Positions 37,612-49,775 of a stretch of DNA of 64,000 nt are shown here, in pieces. Both the position numbers and the translations under genes were made by a program. The first letter of the stretch is position 1; every line of letters starts with the position of its first letter. A model generated the notes under the pieces. The model worked only from the letters and a program-made list of their open reading frames with translations. It was not told where the DNA came from and ran no database searches. Source of the DNA: Paragonimus westermani (taxonomy: Eukaryota > Platyhelminthes > Trematoda > Plagiorchiida > Troglotrematidae); assembly GCA_008508345.1 (NCBI GenBank), contig QNGE01000111.1:85958-149957 (forward strand), read 5' to 3'.

Positions 37612-37989
37612 ATAGCGTTGCATCACTGCATTATGGTCATTTTGAGTTTCTCCAGTGTTTGTGGACGTCCCGTGTAGATGTCGTGTTTGAGGTAGCCAAC
37701 AGTCATCTGTTGATATACTGCGGTGGACTATTCCTTTGAAAATCATGAACACTGTCGAATGTGGCAATCTCTTCATCTGACCTCATTATTTACGGGTAAT
37801 CGATCGCTCACGTAAATGCCTTATATTAAACTCGCTAACGCGTATCTGTGACTAATCACTGAGTCACGCAGCAAAATATCCACTCTGTAGTGCTCCACTA
37901 CACACAAACCGAAACCTCAATCCGGTGAGTGAAATCCGCACTATACTTTATCAGATTTCCTCCACAGGTTTATACGTGGTTACAGGAGC

Positions 37990-38200
37990 GGGGAAGAATT
38001 TGCTCATGCATTTCTGTCTCCGTGTTGCTTGCTGAAAAATTATTATGTAGGGCTTATATGTGTAAATAGGAAGTGAACTGCTACAATGATTTCAACAACG
38101 AACACTGAAACAACACCCAATCAGATATGTGTAGTTAATGTCCTGTGAGATTGAGCTTGTATGAGGGTTAGGAAACTTGTAGTACCGGTTGTCTCTGACG
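37990..38200 (+). repeat. Paralogous repeat P, copy 2, with empty LTR site
   Basis: This copy runs uninterrupted through the position where copy 1 holds solo LTR A: gagcttgtatgagggttagg corresponds to gagttactctatcg plus ttggg around the insertion. It thus shows the pre-insertion state. The repeat class is unknown, and it has no coding frame. Confidence 0.75.
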
Positions 38201-39209
38201 TATACAATGATTAAGTAATTTTTCACAGCTCTCAGTGGCTCACGTAAGCTATAACCCCACGATTCATAACCCAATGTTTGAATTATAATGTTAAACGACG
38301 TGTTGACATTTCTTAAACCACTTGCATGAATAAATCATTGTGAAGCAACATAAACGGCCACTTTCGGCAACATAGTTCACAGATGGGCGGGCAGCACAAT
38401 CTATGGTTCTTGTAACCTCGTGCTACGTAGAACCACAGACGATCACACAGTCCGGGGGAAAAACTGTCCTCGTAACATAACTAATTACCACTGATACCAA
38501 CAACCCACATTGCGTGATAGAGTTGGAAGGGATAATGACGGCTGTTTACATTAGCATCGCCGGCAATTAGTTATAACTTGATAGTGCCGCTCCTCAATCA
38601 TGGCAATCTTGAAGTTCTTGTCGTGTGTGATTCGTTGCTTTGCCTTTCGTGTCAATGCACGCTTTTGTCATTTCTAGCTAAGCTCTCTGTCTGACAACAG
38701 CCAGTGTTCCACAACCTGGCACATTCAAAACCGTTTTAAACAGTCTATCAATCCAACTGTCTCACTCCCACTAATCAGCGGTATGGAAACGATACAGGTA
38801 ACATTCAGACCAGAAGTTGCCTGGATTACACCGCTTGTTAGACCCCTAGGGAACCAGAAATGTCGGTCAAGGCATGCATATCAGTAACAATACTCAAACA
38901 ATTTTGAAGGCTAATTGTTTGAATATTCTAAAAATTCAATGCTACAACTGATTTCGTTTGTTTATTAATTAGGCTAACTGATCAGATTGAAACCATATGA
39001 ACAGATCAAGAAAGATTGCGTTGACAGTAAGTTTCACATTTACAAAAGAAAGACATTCACCTATTTCCAGTTTTAGACAATTGTTATAAGTATGGCGTGA
39101 CACAAAATCACATACGCGCAATAAATACGCCAAGTATACTTTAGTCATCAGCAAAAAACTCTGGTGAAGTAAAGGCTGTGCTGTGTTGTGTGCATACAAA
39201 GAGGATATC

Positions 39210-39296
39210 TTCAAACTGAACATCACTCACATTCGATCGCAGCTTTCGTATTCAGATAAACTTTCCAGCCAGCATCTTTCGAAAAAAAGCACTCGT
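39210..39296 (-). mobile_element. SINE 3' half, minus strand
   Basis: On the minus strand it reads ttcgaaagatgctggctggaaag, then a gaatacgaaagctgcgatcg block, and ends gtgagtgatgttcagtttg. This is the best preserved copy of the 3' core. It stops at cgagtg, immediately before a plus-strand copy starts, so the two are head to head. Confidence 0.8.
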
Positions 39297-39299
39297 GAT

Positions 39300-39456
39300 T
39301 GAATAGCCGGAGTTCAGATCCCGGCCGTGGCAAGGATATGCACAACTGATGAACTCTAATGAGAGCGAAACTCGAGTCTTTTTGAAAGAGGCTGGCTACA
39401 AATTCTATCTGAATGCGGAGGCAGCGATCAAATGTGAGTGATGGTCAACTTGAAAA
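39300..39456 (+). mobile_element. SINE copy lacking the A-box, plus strand
   Basis: It starts at the B-box (ggagttcagatcccggccg) and runs through atgcacaactgatgaact, gagcgaaactcgagtc, gaaagaggctggcta and gaatgcggaggcagcgatc to gtgagtgatggtcaacttg. It is truncated at the head, exactly where it meets the inverted copy. Confidence 0.85.
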
Positions 39457-39892
39457 TAATCCAAATCCCTGACTATTCATCAGTAAAGAGGACATCATCA
39501 GACGGATGTTGCTTGTTTCGACTACACATTTGATCAGCTTGGCGCTGCCTCAGTAACGTGCAACCTGTGACAAATTCACATGGCTGTTTCATCTCACATC
39601 GTGGTCTTCGTGAAATGAACGTGCGATTCAATTCATGTGTTATTATTTTGTCTCAGTTTGGAGCTTCATTGGTTGTTTATCTGTAGTTAGTTAGTATTTA
39701 TATAGATTAGATGAAACTTGTCCCACGTTCAACTGTCCAACGACAATCTCTTGTCTTCCTTAACTAATGAAGTAACAGTCAAAAAAAGGCAGATTTATTT
39801 GTATTTTGGATTGTAGCTGAGTGTTTAATACACTATAACCCAGAAGTATTTGTAATCACATCTAAAGTCTTACTAGACTGTAAGATCACCTT

Positions 39893-40285
39893 ATGAATCC
39901 TCGGCAGTTTGTACGCCGGAACAGCCAAACGTGCAATTTGATAGCGAACAACGCTGGCGACTCGCAAGATCATCTTTTGTCTTCACGATTTTTTGATTCA
40001 TTCCACGGTCTCCGAGTCAACCTGTTCTGCAAACCTACTTCGGATGTAGTGAGTAAGAAGGGGTATCGAATTAGTAACAGTCACAATGTGACTAACAACT
40101 TGCATAAAACCATATTTTCCGTTGATCTTCATGTTCAACATTCACTTGATAAACTTATGGATGTTTCGTTTTCGTTACTGAAGGCCGTCAGCTCACTGAT
40201 TTCATTGCCGGTTCTCCTGCTCCCCAGATCAACTGAGCTCGATGACCTCACTATGAGTTTATGGTCTTCTATGGTGAAAACCTAG
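39893..40285 (+). CDS. Open frame of 130 codons, unknown
   Basis: An ATG-to-TAG frame with even codon use. The N-terminal half is Asn/Ser/Arg-rich (FVRRNSQTCN). The C-terminal half is Leu/Ser-rich with an amphipathic segment (MDVSFSLLKAVSSLISLPVL). Inside it lie a donor-like GTA then GTGAGT near 40050 and a strong acceptor (ctcctgctccccag) near 40228. These would remove the middle in a spliced gene. No domain was recognised; length alone does not exceed chance. Confidence 0.3.
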   Translation: MNPRQFVRRNSQTCNLIANNAGDSQDHLLSSRFFDSFHGLRVNLFCKPTSDVVSKKGYRISNSHNVTNNLHKTIFSVDLHVQHSLDKLMDVSFSLLKAVSSLISLPVLLLPRSTELDDLTMSLWSSMVKT

Positions 40286-41035
40286 GTTCATTCAGCTATT
40301 CAGTACTCTACACAAATAACACTCTAATAGCGTTTATTCCGACGTAATTATAATAAGCCTTATCAAGAGTGGACAACACAATTGCACTGGCAAACCAATT
40401 TTTATTCGTCAGGTTCTGGCTTCAATTCGTGAACCAATCAGATTGCACCTTCCGACATTACCTGCATTGTTACTGCAACCAATGGTAAACTCTGATTTCT
40501 TTAATACTGATGCAAATCCGTAAATGGGTGTTAAAGTTGCATGACTGAAAACTCCGCGTTACAGACAGTCTGTCGACATGACCCTGTTATTTATTCGGAA
40601 GAATAGGGATCAAGCATAACCCCAAGACAAGTCATAGTATCATGATATTTTTCTAAGTTCTAATTTAGGACATTTCGCATAACTTAAATGTAGACACCTG
40701 TTGCTTTACTTGAATTTATTGAAATCACTGTCAACTTCCCAGAAGTTTGCATTTAGAATTATGTTTACTTTCATTCGTCCGCAGTAGCTGCTCCGGTTCC
40801 CTTGATGGTCTTACAAGACATCTCGCGAACGATTAAAAATTGCTATCGAAATCTGTGACCTTTCCCCTTACAGTTAGCACCAGTAAACACTTGGCTTTTT
40901 GTCGTCACATTTGTCAATAAATCTGGGTGCATGCGGGAGACTTGCAAACGAAGTTTTACATGAACCGAACGTCACTTACAGCTAATCACTTTTTCCACAG
41001 TCTCACTGACTTTTAGCCATTACCTTTCGAAAGAA

Positions 41036-41118
41036 TGCGTCTTTTCGAAAACTACTGGCCGGAACGTTGCTGAGAATGCGAAAGTTACAATCACCTGTGA
41101 GTGCTGTTCAACTTTTAT
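41036..41118 (+). mobile_element. SINE 3' end
   Basis: The sequence gcgtcttttcgaaaactactg, then gagaatgcgaaagttacaatc, then gtgagtgctgttcaactttt follows the order and spacing of the SINE 3' core. The tRNA-like head is absent. Confidence 0.75.
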
Positions 41119-42156
41119 TAACTCGACTCTCTTACTGTTTATTAGTTATTCATTTCAATATTTCCTGTCATTTGACAGCCAAGGGCAAGTGCTAAACAAA
41201 TGAGTAGCTGTTTGAAAACCAACACTTTACGTTAACAGCAATATTGGACCTTAAAATAACGTCTTGGATCTTAAGTGGCAGGAAATACGGTAAATGTGTG
41301 TTTGACCTATTTCGGTACCGCAATTCAATACACAGATTACACGTGATCCTGTGTCATGAACATATCCTGAATGGAAAGGATAAAACATCTTTTGGATTGT
41401 TCTTTCGTCTGATTATTTTCTCTCGTCATCTTACCATTGTTTTGACAGTGAAGTTAATTCGTTTTAAAACAATTTGAGGCAGTCCATCAGATATCGTCAT
41501 CTGTACAACTTCTAACTGACTAAGACTTGACCATGAGATGGCTTCCGGTAGTCAATGCCGTTGTCAGCGGCAACGTCAGCATTTCCTCACCTCGTTTGTC
41601 GTTTAGTCCGATTTTCGTGCGTGGTTGATTGAGGTCGCTGCAAGCGCGTATTTTGAAGTATTCAAACATACACACATGCGTACGCTTAAAACTAGGCTAG
41701 TCGGTCAACCACAGTTGACATTGGCGTCGATTTCACTTTCAGTTCGTTGCCATCACAAAGTTCTGCCAGTTTCTGAAGCACGATGTTGGACAGGGTGGTT
41801 AACTGATTTGATACGGAAACATGATAAACGGTTTGCTACTACCGTGTTTACCCCAGGTAGCCTCTCAACTATCAACTAATCCATAAAATCAATTTCCATA
41901 ATAATCCTAAAAATGCCTGTCGGACGGGTATCACATATTCAAATGCGTGCAGGCGATCGACACGGAAGATTGTCTTTTTCCTAAATATAAATTAACTGTA
42001 ATGGCTTCCGTTTGTCTGGGTCATGCAAAAAACGCTCCGGTTCCAGAAGGGTTGATTCCACTACACAGGTGTCCATTAGGCGGCTTCTGCTTGGATAAAC
42101 ACTATGGGGTGTTTTGTCTCCTGGTTGGCGGCCCGGATGCTGACAGACGTGTAAGT

Positions 42157-42186
42157 AAACAAACAGAAACAAATAAACAAACAAGC
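42157..42186. repeat. A-rich simple sequence (AAAC-type)
   Basis: A degenerate run of aaac and aaat units (aaacaaacagaaacaaataa and onwards). Confidence 0.7.
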
Positions 42187-42199
42187 GGGCGGAAGGACG

Positions 42200-43920
42200 G
42201 CAGTTGCTTTTTGCACAATGTGTGTGTGTATGTGTGCTGGTCAGATTCATGGTTAAGTGCATCCTGAGCTGTTCGTCATGTGGATCGCCAATGTTGCAGG
42301 TCATTTTAGTCGTGGCAATATGTGCAAATTGGTCTCTCGGGAAATAACAACCCTGACGAATATCACCCAGGTTCCTTGAAGAAAACCAACTTTCTATGAT
42401 TCATCAAGAGGGTGCAACTAGTGGGCTTACCATGTTACCAACTTTTGCGTTGCGACCGCTTACGACATAGAGATCGAAAACAATGTGTCGCACTGTTATT
42501 TGCGTTGCCCATTACAACTGACGAGCAGTCGATACACTCGGTTGAACAACACTGGCCAAGCCTAGAGAGAAACACTTATAAACGATAGTCGTCGCTAGAA
42601 ACCGGCTTTCAGGCTCTGGGCTTGTTTGGTCACGGACCAGAAACTGAACAGGAATGGCTAAGCTTGCTTAACTCATTTGGAACCATGAGTCCTTGTTAGT
42701 TCGACCTATCCCCCAGGGCGATATATGAAAGTTACCGATCACCGAAATGATGATGCAACGCGGTCATCGATTCCATCCGTGCGTGTGACCGACCCTGAGG
42801 CATCAGCCATCTGACACGTGATAAGCTGATGTCCGACTCCACGCACTGAATTTCAAAGAAGCACGACCCAACAATAGGCGACGTATGTGGATGACTGCAT
42901 GCTGATGTTGCATGATTCATAGCCAGCCAATTTTCGTTGTACTTCTACGAGCATAAATGCCATTAACACTCTTGACTGAATAGGGTTTCAAATGAGTTAT
43001 GAATTTCGAAGGCGAAACATTGTGATTAAACTGGTTATCAGCAAGAAAAGGGGTAGTCACTTTCGAGACCGGCCACCCAGTTTGTTCCATTGAAAAGGAG
43101 GCACCTTTTGGCAAGCAATGTGTACAAGTTCGAACTGGAATTGCACGTTTACAAGCTATAAAAACGTTTTGGGATTTACAAATGACTGCAGTGCTGTTAT
43201 AAATTCAAACTTATCGACTGTATGTCGAAGTTAGAAGAGAGTAGCTTTGTTTTGATTGCTGTATAGGTTCATTGTTGGAATGTGGACGCGATATATACGC
43301 GTGCTGAATTTCCGACCGATTATGGGGCCATTTTGGTTCGACTATGAGTAGGACAGGAACATATGAACTGGGCTCTGGGGTTGCCCGCTACCTAAGTTCT
43401 TTCATGCAGTTAGGTTTTTCGGAAAGGTATCCAAGCAACCTTCTTCACTTCACAGTTTTATTTGTCAAGTATCATTAAAAAATAAGTCTCCATATCAAAT
43501 CAGTTGACAAGGTTGATTGATTTTCAAGTGCCTATCTCAACTGTATCCAAACAACAGTGACGTTCCCAACCTCTTTTGGTAGACTTGAAACCGTTTTGGA
43601 TAACGTTTGTTGTTGGTTTCCGACCGGTAAATCGTCAGAAAATTTTCAAGGTTGTTGGGCTGCCGATTAGTAGACGGCACTTACAGGCTAGCAGAGAAAA
43701 AGCCTCCAGACCCAATGTACTAAGTCAGGGAGATAGCACGGATGTGCTAATGCACTGGCCATCCATTGGCATAACACTAGGGTCCACCCAGTAACTTGGT
43801 CGATCCAAGTTCATCAGTGTGGTCCTATTCGAGCTCGAATGAGTGTCCTTAGTCAGTGATCAGTACGGAGGGTTGGTGTTATGTGTTTGGATGGAACGGA
43901 CACAAGTGTTAGCTAGTTAC
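42200..43920. other. Gene-poor stretch, nothing recognised
   Basis: Open frames of up to 72 codons without ATG or splice support were seen. No repeat family member was identified. Confidence 0.35.
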
Positions 43921-43924
43921 GTCA

Positions 43925-44103
43925 CCCCTGATTATGAGAACATGGAAAGGAGTTTAGATTCCGGTTAAGGTAAGAGCATGTATTACTGATGTTCTCTAAC
44001 ATGAGTGATCCTCCAGTCCGGTACTTCTTTTCGAAAGAGGTTGGCTGCAAATTTTTACAAATACAAAACTAACATCATACGTAAGTGGTGTTCACTTTAA
44101 ACT
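43925..44103 (+). mobile_element. Diverged SINE copy
   Basis: The order is a B-box relic (ggagtttagattccgg), attactgatgttctctaa, cttcttttcgaaagagg, ttggctgcaaattttt, and a 3' end gtaagtggtgttcactttaa. It is more diverged than other copies, and the cgaaactcg block is not recognisable. Confidence 0.7.
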
Positions 44104-44424
44104 TACCAAACGTAATAGTGCCAGATTCAAAAAAGGCGTTTCACTAGAACTGTAACAGTGTCGACCTATTTGCATGAACGTTCGATCTCAATAGTTCATC
44201 ATGCTCCTTCGCGGTGTCCAACTTAATGATCATCGTTTCTAATGCTGTTAGTGTGCGTGAGTAAGACGCACGTAAGATGATGTCACATCAGAAAGCGCGT
44301 GTGTGTACGTGAATGTACTGAGGTAAGCACGACGTAGTACACGACGTGTTTGGACATGTGTAAATGTTTGTGTATACTGACTCATTTGCGAGTTGAACGT
44401 CTGGCGTTCTTTTAGTAGGAACTA

Positions 44425-44540
44425 TGATCGAAGTTCACCAGGTACGCACGCTTCATGATTGGCTACAACCACGACGTCGGTAGTATGGTTCCGGCGAATT
44501 TTGACCATTAAACAATGCTCATCTTATCATATATTACAAT
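44425..44540 (+). repeat. Dispersed repeat family R, copy 3
   Basis: It contains gaagttcaccaggtacgc, ggctacaaccacgacg, ggttccggcgaattttgacc and cttatcat, in the order seen in copies 1 and 2. It shares cgaattttgaccat-type sequence with copy 1 (14.1 kb) and the first block with copy 2 (24.9 kb), so it bridges the two. The element may extend upstream to about 44250. Confidence 0.6.
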
Positions 44541-45451
44541 GATCTGGAGAAATCGGCACACGAATGTTAGTTTATCCAACCCCATTGCTCTGTACACAAG
44601 CTGAACCACCCCAACCAGCACACATTGCAGGGTTGTTGAAAGTGCCTTCACCTTCAGGTGGTCCAAATCAAACGGATCGAACTGGATTGGGAGAGCCTGT
44701 ATGCACATGTCTTTGAGCCGAGCAAAGTTAGCGAAAGATGCCTACCGACTATTGTATCATGGTCATACTGACCAACATGGGTGTTTGCACACTGTCACGG
44801 TGTGACACTCAGAATTAGGGACTTCGAATGGCCCTGGAAATCGTACTTGAATTGAAACCTCCCACGCAAGTAATAAGGAGAAGAACTGGTACTGGCATCA
44901 GTAAGCAATTGCTATTCATGGATTGAGACACCGAATTTATTTATGTACAATAGTATTAGAGAAATCACAGCTTGTCATTGGCTGATCTCATTAGCACATG
45001 CAACACCATAAACTGTATGTTAATTGGTGGAATATGGAACAGATGAATTGACGAATAACGGAAGGCACAACACTAAGACCGTTCGTCCAATCCTGATGTT
45101 GTACCATTAACGCGATATTTGGATTGGCCGTCTGTCAGATCTTCTGATGTGTCGGGGTTTGGATAATCGGTGAATCGAGATTTCCACCACACACGGTCAT
45201 TTCGCTCATCTTTATATCTTCGGTGTTTTGGCTGACGCGGCCCACAATCGACGAAGGTTAATTGTTAGCATATATATTTTCTTAAAGCTGGGAACCGGCA
45301 TATATCACTGGGACCAACTGGTGAATGTAGAGTGTTCGACGTGTTCCAGATAGATTTCGTTACCGTGATCATTTTTGGACTACACGAAAGTATTTCTATG
45401 CTGCATTCGTGAGTGAAAGTTATTTACGAACTGAAGACTGACAAGAAGATG

Positions 45452-45773
45452 TGTAGTGAGGAGATAGGGTCGCACCATACTACTCACACCACTATTCAGT
45501 AGCAACATGGATCGAGATGATCGCGGATCGAGATAATCGCGTGATAAATACGACAGAGGTACGGGATGGATCGTTGGAGGGTAGAATGACATACAATGGC
45601 TTTCGCTACACGACGGAACTGATACATGGTGTCTAGAGCGACTGGAGTATCCTCAGAAGAGTATGGTGTGCAAATGAGTGTTTCCGTTTCTTGTCGTGCT
45701 CAGACGCTTAAGTAGTGTGTTGGTTTATCCAATAAAGTAACCTTTGTGTCATCCGCCTTCTGGATTCACAACA
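45452..45773 (+). mobile_element. Solo LTR B (subfamily 1, long form)
   Basis: It is 322 bases, TGTAGTGAGG to TTCACAACA, with a perfect 4-bp target duplication gatg on both sides. AATAAA lies about 45 bases before the end and sets the sense strand. It carries two consecutive 16-base units (gatcgagatgatcgcg and gatcgagataatcgcg) where copies A and C have one, which accounts for the 16-base difference in length. No primer-binding site, polypurine tract or internal region adjoins it. Confidence 0.93.
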
Positions 45774-46812
45774 GATGCAGGTTTTGTGTTGAAACAGTAG
45801 TAGGTTATGTCGTACAAAACAACCTGAACTGCGTTCATCAGTTCGTAGTTTTAAGCCCCTGCTGTCTAGTCAAGTTGTTCTGATCGAAGTCGTTAATCTC
45901 CATTGTGATAGCTCTGTTTACCTAAGAGGTGGTGGCAGGCCAAAGACGTTTTATTATATGTAGCCCAGAATACTCAGAATTACTCACACCCAAAGTTGCC
46001 CAGGTTGGGCTGAACTTTTTTTCAAGCATTTCTGGGTCCTTTTTACATAGGTAAGCAAAATCCTTTGCGCTTGGGATAGAGGATAATTATTACCTGCTTG
46101 GTAGATAATTTTTTTTAAGTTCTGACAAGCTATTACATGGTGGTTTGTGATTCGGTTATGACTTTTTCATGAACCTCATACCGGTCCAGTGATATGAGTT
46201 CAGCGTTATAGTGTATTTCAGGTTAAATTTCATTAATCTAGAGGCACCTCAGATTGTACATATGGGTCAGGTAGATGCTCTCCTTATGACCGGTACAGTT
46301 GTGTGGCTAAACAATAGGTTCACCCAAGGAAACAGTGTTCCAGGAAGTGATGGACAGACATCTATTATGGCTTGGTAGGCCCAGCCCCAAAACGTCCGGG
46401 TTATAACGAATTCATGGTTTGGAGGAAACACGAGATATGCACCATTCACATGACTTTTTTAGCGTAACCGAAGTAACTCGGGTCGTAATGAAATCGGATA
46501 AAGTAACATTCCAAATGGAACGAACTAACTGTAGGAAAATATTCAAGTTTTGTTTTGAATAGAATGATTTATCAAGTGGGAACAGTAAGATGTGCGTACA
46601 CATCTGCGCGCTTATTGATGATGCCACTGGTTTATCAACGGTGTTTCCACATTTTTGTATCTGCTGAACGCAATACTGCAAAAACAGTCCTTGAGCTCGA
46701 CAGAGAAGCTGAGAGGAGGGGAAAAATTGATGTTACAGCTTGATATTGAATGCACAATAACCAGTGGGTACTATTTTAAGGAATTCTGCCAGAGTACAGC
46801 AATAAACGTTGT

Positions 46813-47303
46813 ATGTTAAAGAATGAAAATGTGTACCTCAATTCGTTTGTTCCGATGCTAAAGATGAGTCTGTTCAATGGTTTGGTCAGGCTCTCAGTAA
46901 GTCGCTCCCTAAAAACCGCCCATTCTTTGGGTGACATTCTTCTCACCAAAAACGGTGCCCAAATTACAACTGGGCGTTCAGGTTATCATTCGGAATTCCT
47001 GAATAGATCATATAACACGTATGACGGGAGTGGCTCGGCTACACATGAAAAGAGCGCTGCAATCATAGATAACCAGAACGACATAAAAAAATTGAGTGCT
47101 TTGAAAACGAGAGTTGACTTCCAGCTAACCATGGAATTAATAGCAGACTTGGCGGACGTGACCAACAGATAGATGTCGCTGCTGACGAGGTAGACTCACC
47201 CGTTATCACGATCCATCTAAAGGATATACGACAAGACATTCACACTTTACGTCTGCTTCTTCCGTGCTGGGATTGTCTTGTATATCCTCACCTAGATGTC
47301 TGA
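46813..47303 (+). CDS. Candidate coding block read in two overlapping frames
   Basis: An ATG frame (46813-47172, 119 codons) reads MLKNENVYLNSFVPMLKM and ends with a charged helical stretch (NDIKKLSALKTRVDFQ) and LADVTNR-stop. From about 47130 the next frame is open and reads DQQIDVAADEVDSPVITIHL then KDIRQDIHTLRLLL, to a TGA at 47301. A single-base frameshift, or an acceptor such as gttgacttccag, would connect or separate them. Both halves have helical, charged composition. It may be a broken gene, two exon versions, or chance. No family was recognised. Confidence 0.35.
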
Positions 47304-47744
47304 AAGATTCACTACAGGCCGGTAATACCGGTTGTTGAAAGTAAATTCCCTAACAGTGATGAGAAACTTCTATTTTGGTAGTTAATTTGCACCATTGTCC
47401 AAAGCAAGCATGGACGAATTCGCATCCACTGTTTATGACATTCGCAGATTTTCGTGAACGCAAAGTGATACAACTTAATTTGGTGTTTACCATTCAATGA
47501 CTGATGTGTGACTGAAGGCCTAAAGAAAATGTATGTGGGAAAAAAAGTTAATTCATTTAGTCATAAAACCTAGCAAAAACGAGGCAGCATAAAAAAAATC
47601 GGATCCTGGTAGAGATTTTCTGGTGAATACAATTTCGTTACAGCCGGAGTGCATTGTACGATCTAAATGGGACTGGCGTGGTCAACCAGGGTAGACTTGT
47701 GTTTGAATAGTTTTTCTTATTGGCGTGTATTGTGTTTGAAACGC

Positions 47745-47879
47745 TCAGATGCAGGCAAGTTTACACTTGTCAATGTCCTGTAACACTTTCCGGACGATGT
47801 AGTCCTCGCAGTCATCGTCTTTCAGCATACCGATAAAGCAAAGCAATGTTATCACCTTCAATAGCTGGTGGTCATCTGT
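47745..47879 (-). CDS. Candidate terminal exon, unknown protein
   Basis: A strong acceptor (gtctgcattttccag) at 47880-47881 opens a frame reading DDHQLLKVITLLCFIGMLKD and then DDCEDYIVRKVLQDIDKCK, ending in TGA. The product is a compact amphipathic helical C-terminus of about 44 residues with three cysteines. The frame also continues open upstream through the acceptor (to 48032), so the start is inferred from splice quality only. Confidence 0.4.
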   Translation of the reverse strand, partial: TDDHQLLKVITLLCFIGMLKDDDCEDYIVRKVLQDIDKCKLACI

Positions 47880-48470
47880 CTGGAAAATGCAGACACTCCT
47901 GTATTGGAGACCCTGCGATACACTTGGAGGTGGAGCTATGTTGGCCCACTGCACAGGGATCCGCATAATCACGCCTGTTGTAATTGGCTGGTTACAATGT
48001 TTGTGAATAGCAAATTTTTTGAGTATTTGCACCGGGTTACTGGAAGGTGTATAAGTGTTTGGTAGAATATTCAGCTGTTGTATAAATCACACTTCAACTA
48101 GTATAGGCGAACAAATGCCTCTCTTCCTGAAAGTGTGTTTATTCACAGTATATCACTTTGTTTAATTAGTCAAACACCGGTGTCAGAAACCTTCTAGACT
48201 CGACGCTGGGTGTGTTTAAGATCATAGGCAGACCAAAAGAGCACAACGTTCGACTTCATGTGGATACCAGTCTGACCACAAACAACCTAGTAACTTTGAA
48301 AGCGGTCCAACTTCACCGATCATTATACGAAACTTAATGGTATCTCTGCGATATCAGGCTGAAGGTGGTATCCAACCAGGCAGGACTTTTTGACAGGCAG
48401 TTATTACGGAAATCACATGAGACTGGCGGTACAGGAACGCAACTTCAAAAATCACCATTCTGATTATATG

Positions 48471-48765
48471 TGCTGTGAGCTAAGAACGTGGATGGCTCAA
48501 TGGTTATTTAATTAGAAAATCAATGCTTGGGTTGTGCATTTTAACAGAGACAAACAAAAACACTCATCTGCGTACGAGACTGGTCTCAGAATATCACGGT
48601 TGCCACGGACGCCAATGGTCAGTTGCGTTACGTAGCAAGAATCATTTCATGCGATCCTTGTTGTGTATTTCCCTCGTCCATTTTGATGTCGAAATCCATG
48701 CTGTAGCCCCATTGCTGAGTGATGGTGGTGTGAGTAGTATAGGTCGATCGATCGTTCTCAGTACC
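48471..48765 (-). mobile_element. Solo LTR E (subfamily 2)
   Basis: It is about 295 bases. It is flanked by a perfect 4-bp duplication tatg on both sides. Its two ends match subfamily 1 (tgctgtgag; tggtgtgagtagtat; ctcagtac), but the middle (cacggttgccacggacgcc onwards) is shared only with copy F. The terminal dinucleotides have mutated on the right side (CC for CA). Confidence 0.88.
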
Positions 48766-49130
48766 TATGGCCCTCTCTCATGTGCCGATCATGTCTGGTT
48801 TATTCAAGGTAGTTATCATGCTATCCCACAACTTGCAGTTATAGTTACTGAAGTGTTGTAACTGCTTTTAAAATGAGTCGATGACATTGGTTTTGGATGT
48901 TTTTCGCTCCGAGAGTTGCTCTAAGCTGAAGTATTCACTGGTCCCCCTGGCTATCAAGAGTGTTTCCAAGACAGTTATGTGCTTTTTTTGAAGGCATTCC
49001 AGACCTTCAAGATTTGAGTACAAAGTTTTTTAATACTCGCCCAGCTTCTTACCGATTAAGCCGTTATTCTGTAGGTTTCGCATCACGAGCTGCAAATTCC
49101 TGAGAAGATCTGTACAACCGCTTACCAGAT

Positions 49131-49249
49131 ACAACTGAATCACACATACATTTTAGCACTCTCACCGATGAACTTCGTTTGCTGGCTGTTAGCCTCAATT
49201 CCTTAGCAGAATCCACACGTTGGCTTCCATATCCCCTCACCCAGTACAT
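49131..49249 (-). CDS. Weak candidate coding exon
   Basis: An ATG at 49249 (MYWVRGYGSQRV) opens a Ser/Arg/Lys-rich frame. After 40 codons it reaches a strong donor (GTATCTG then GTAAGC). Without splicing it continues to a TAA at 49064. There is no signal peptide or motif; the donor is the only support. Confidence 0.25.
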
Positions 49250-49775
49250 TCTAAATTGAAGGGAATTTTATTTAATTTTAAACTACTCCCATAGAACTCA
49301 TTAAGTGCTCTGATGTGTAATTAAGCACGTCACTATGTTCAACATCCGGGGTTCCATCTATCATTGTGACACATTTTTGAGATTTTTGTTGCTAGAGGTT
49401 TTGGTAGCTAAACGTTCACCGCTGCCTGTTAACTGATCGAAGAACGAATACAAAAGGCTGTTTTCTCTACACTTAATAACCTGGTCCATAAAGACCTTTC
49501 TGAAGGCTAAGTAACACAGTGGACCTCACAATAGTCATCCTTCGTGCAGATTAGACCGGTGATATGCATGCTCCATATACTTGATTTTCGTGTAAATTCA
49601 CTCATGAAGAGTCAGAACCCTTACGTGTACGTCTACTAACCGAGAGTGATTTTCTGCAGTTTAACACCGGAATAGTCAACACAGACTTCTTAGGCTAATC
49701 GGGAGTAGGACAAGTTCCTACCGTAATTACAGTCCCAGTTATTTTGCGGCACCTTTATTCCAACCTGGTACAAGT

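Noticed and set aside
41947..42304. Opposed 106- and 107-codon frames
   Set aside because: Both cross the A-rich simple repeat at 42157-42186, which translates into low-complexity Lys/Gln/Thr or Leu/Phe/Val. They are likely compositional artefacts.
35701..48413. Shared 14-mer gttattacggaaat at about 35701 and about 48400
   Set aside because: The flanking sequence does not align on either side, so this is treated as coincidence.
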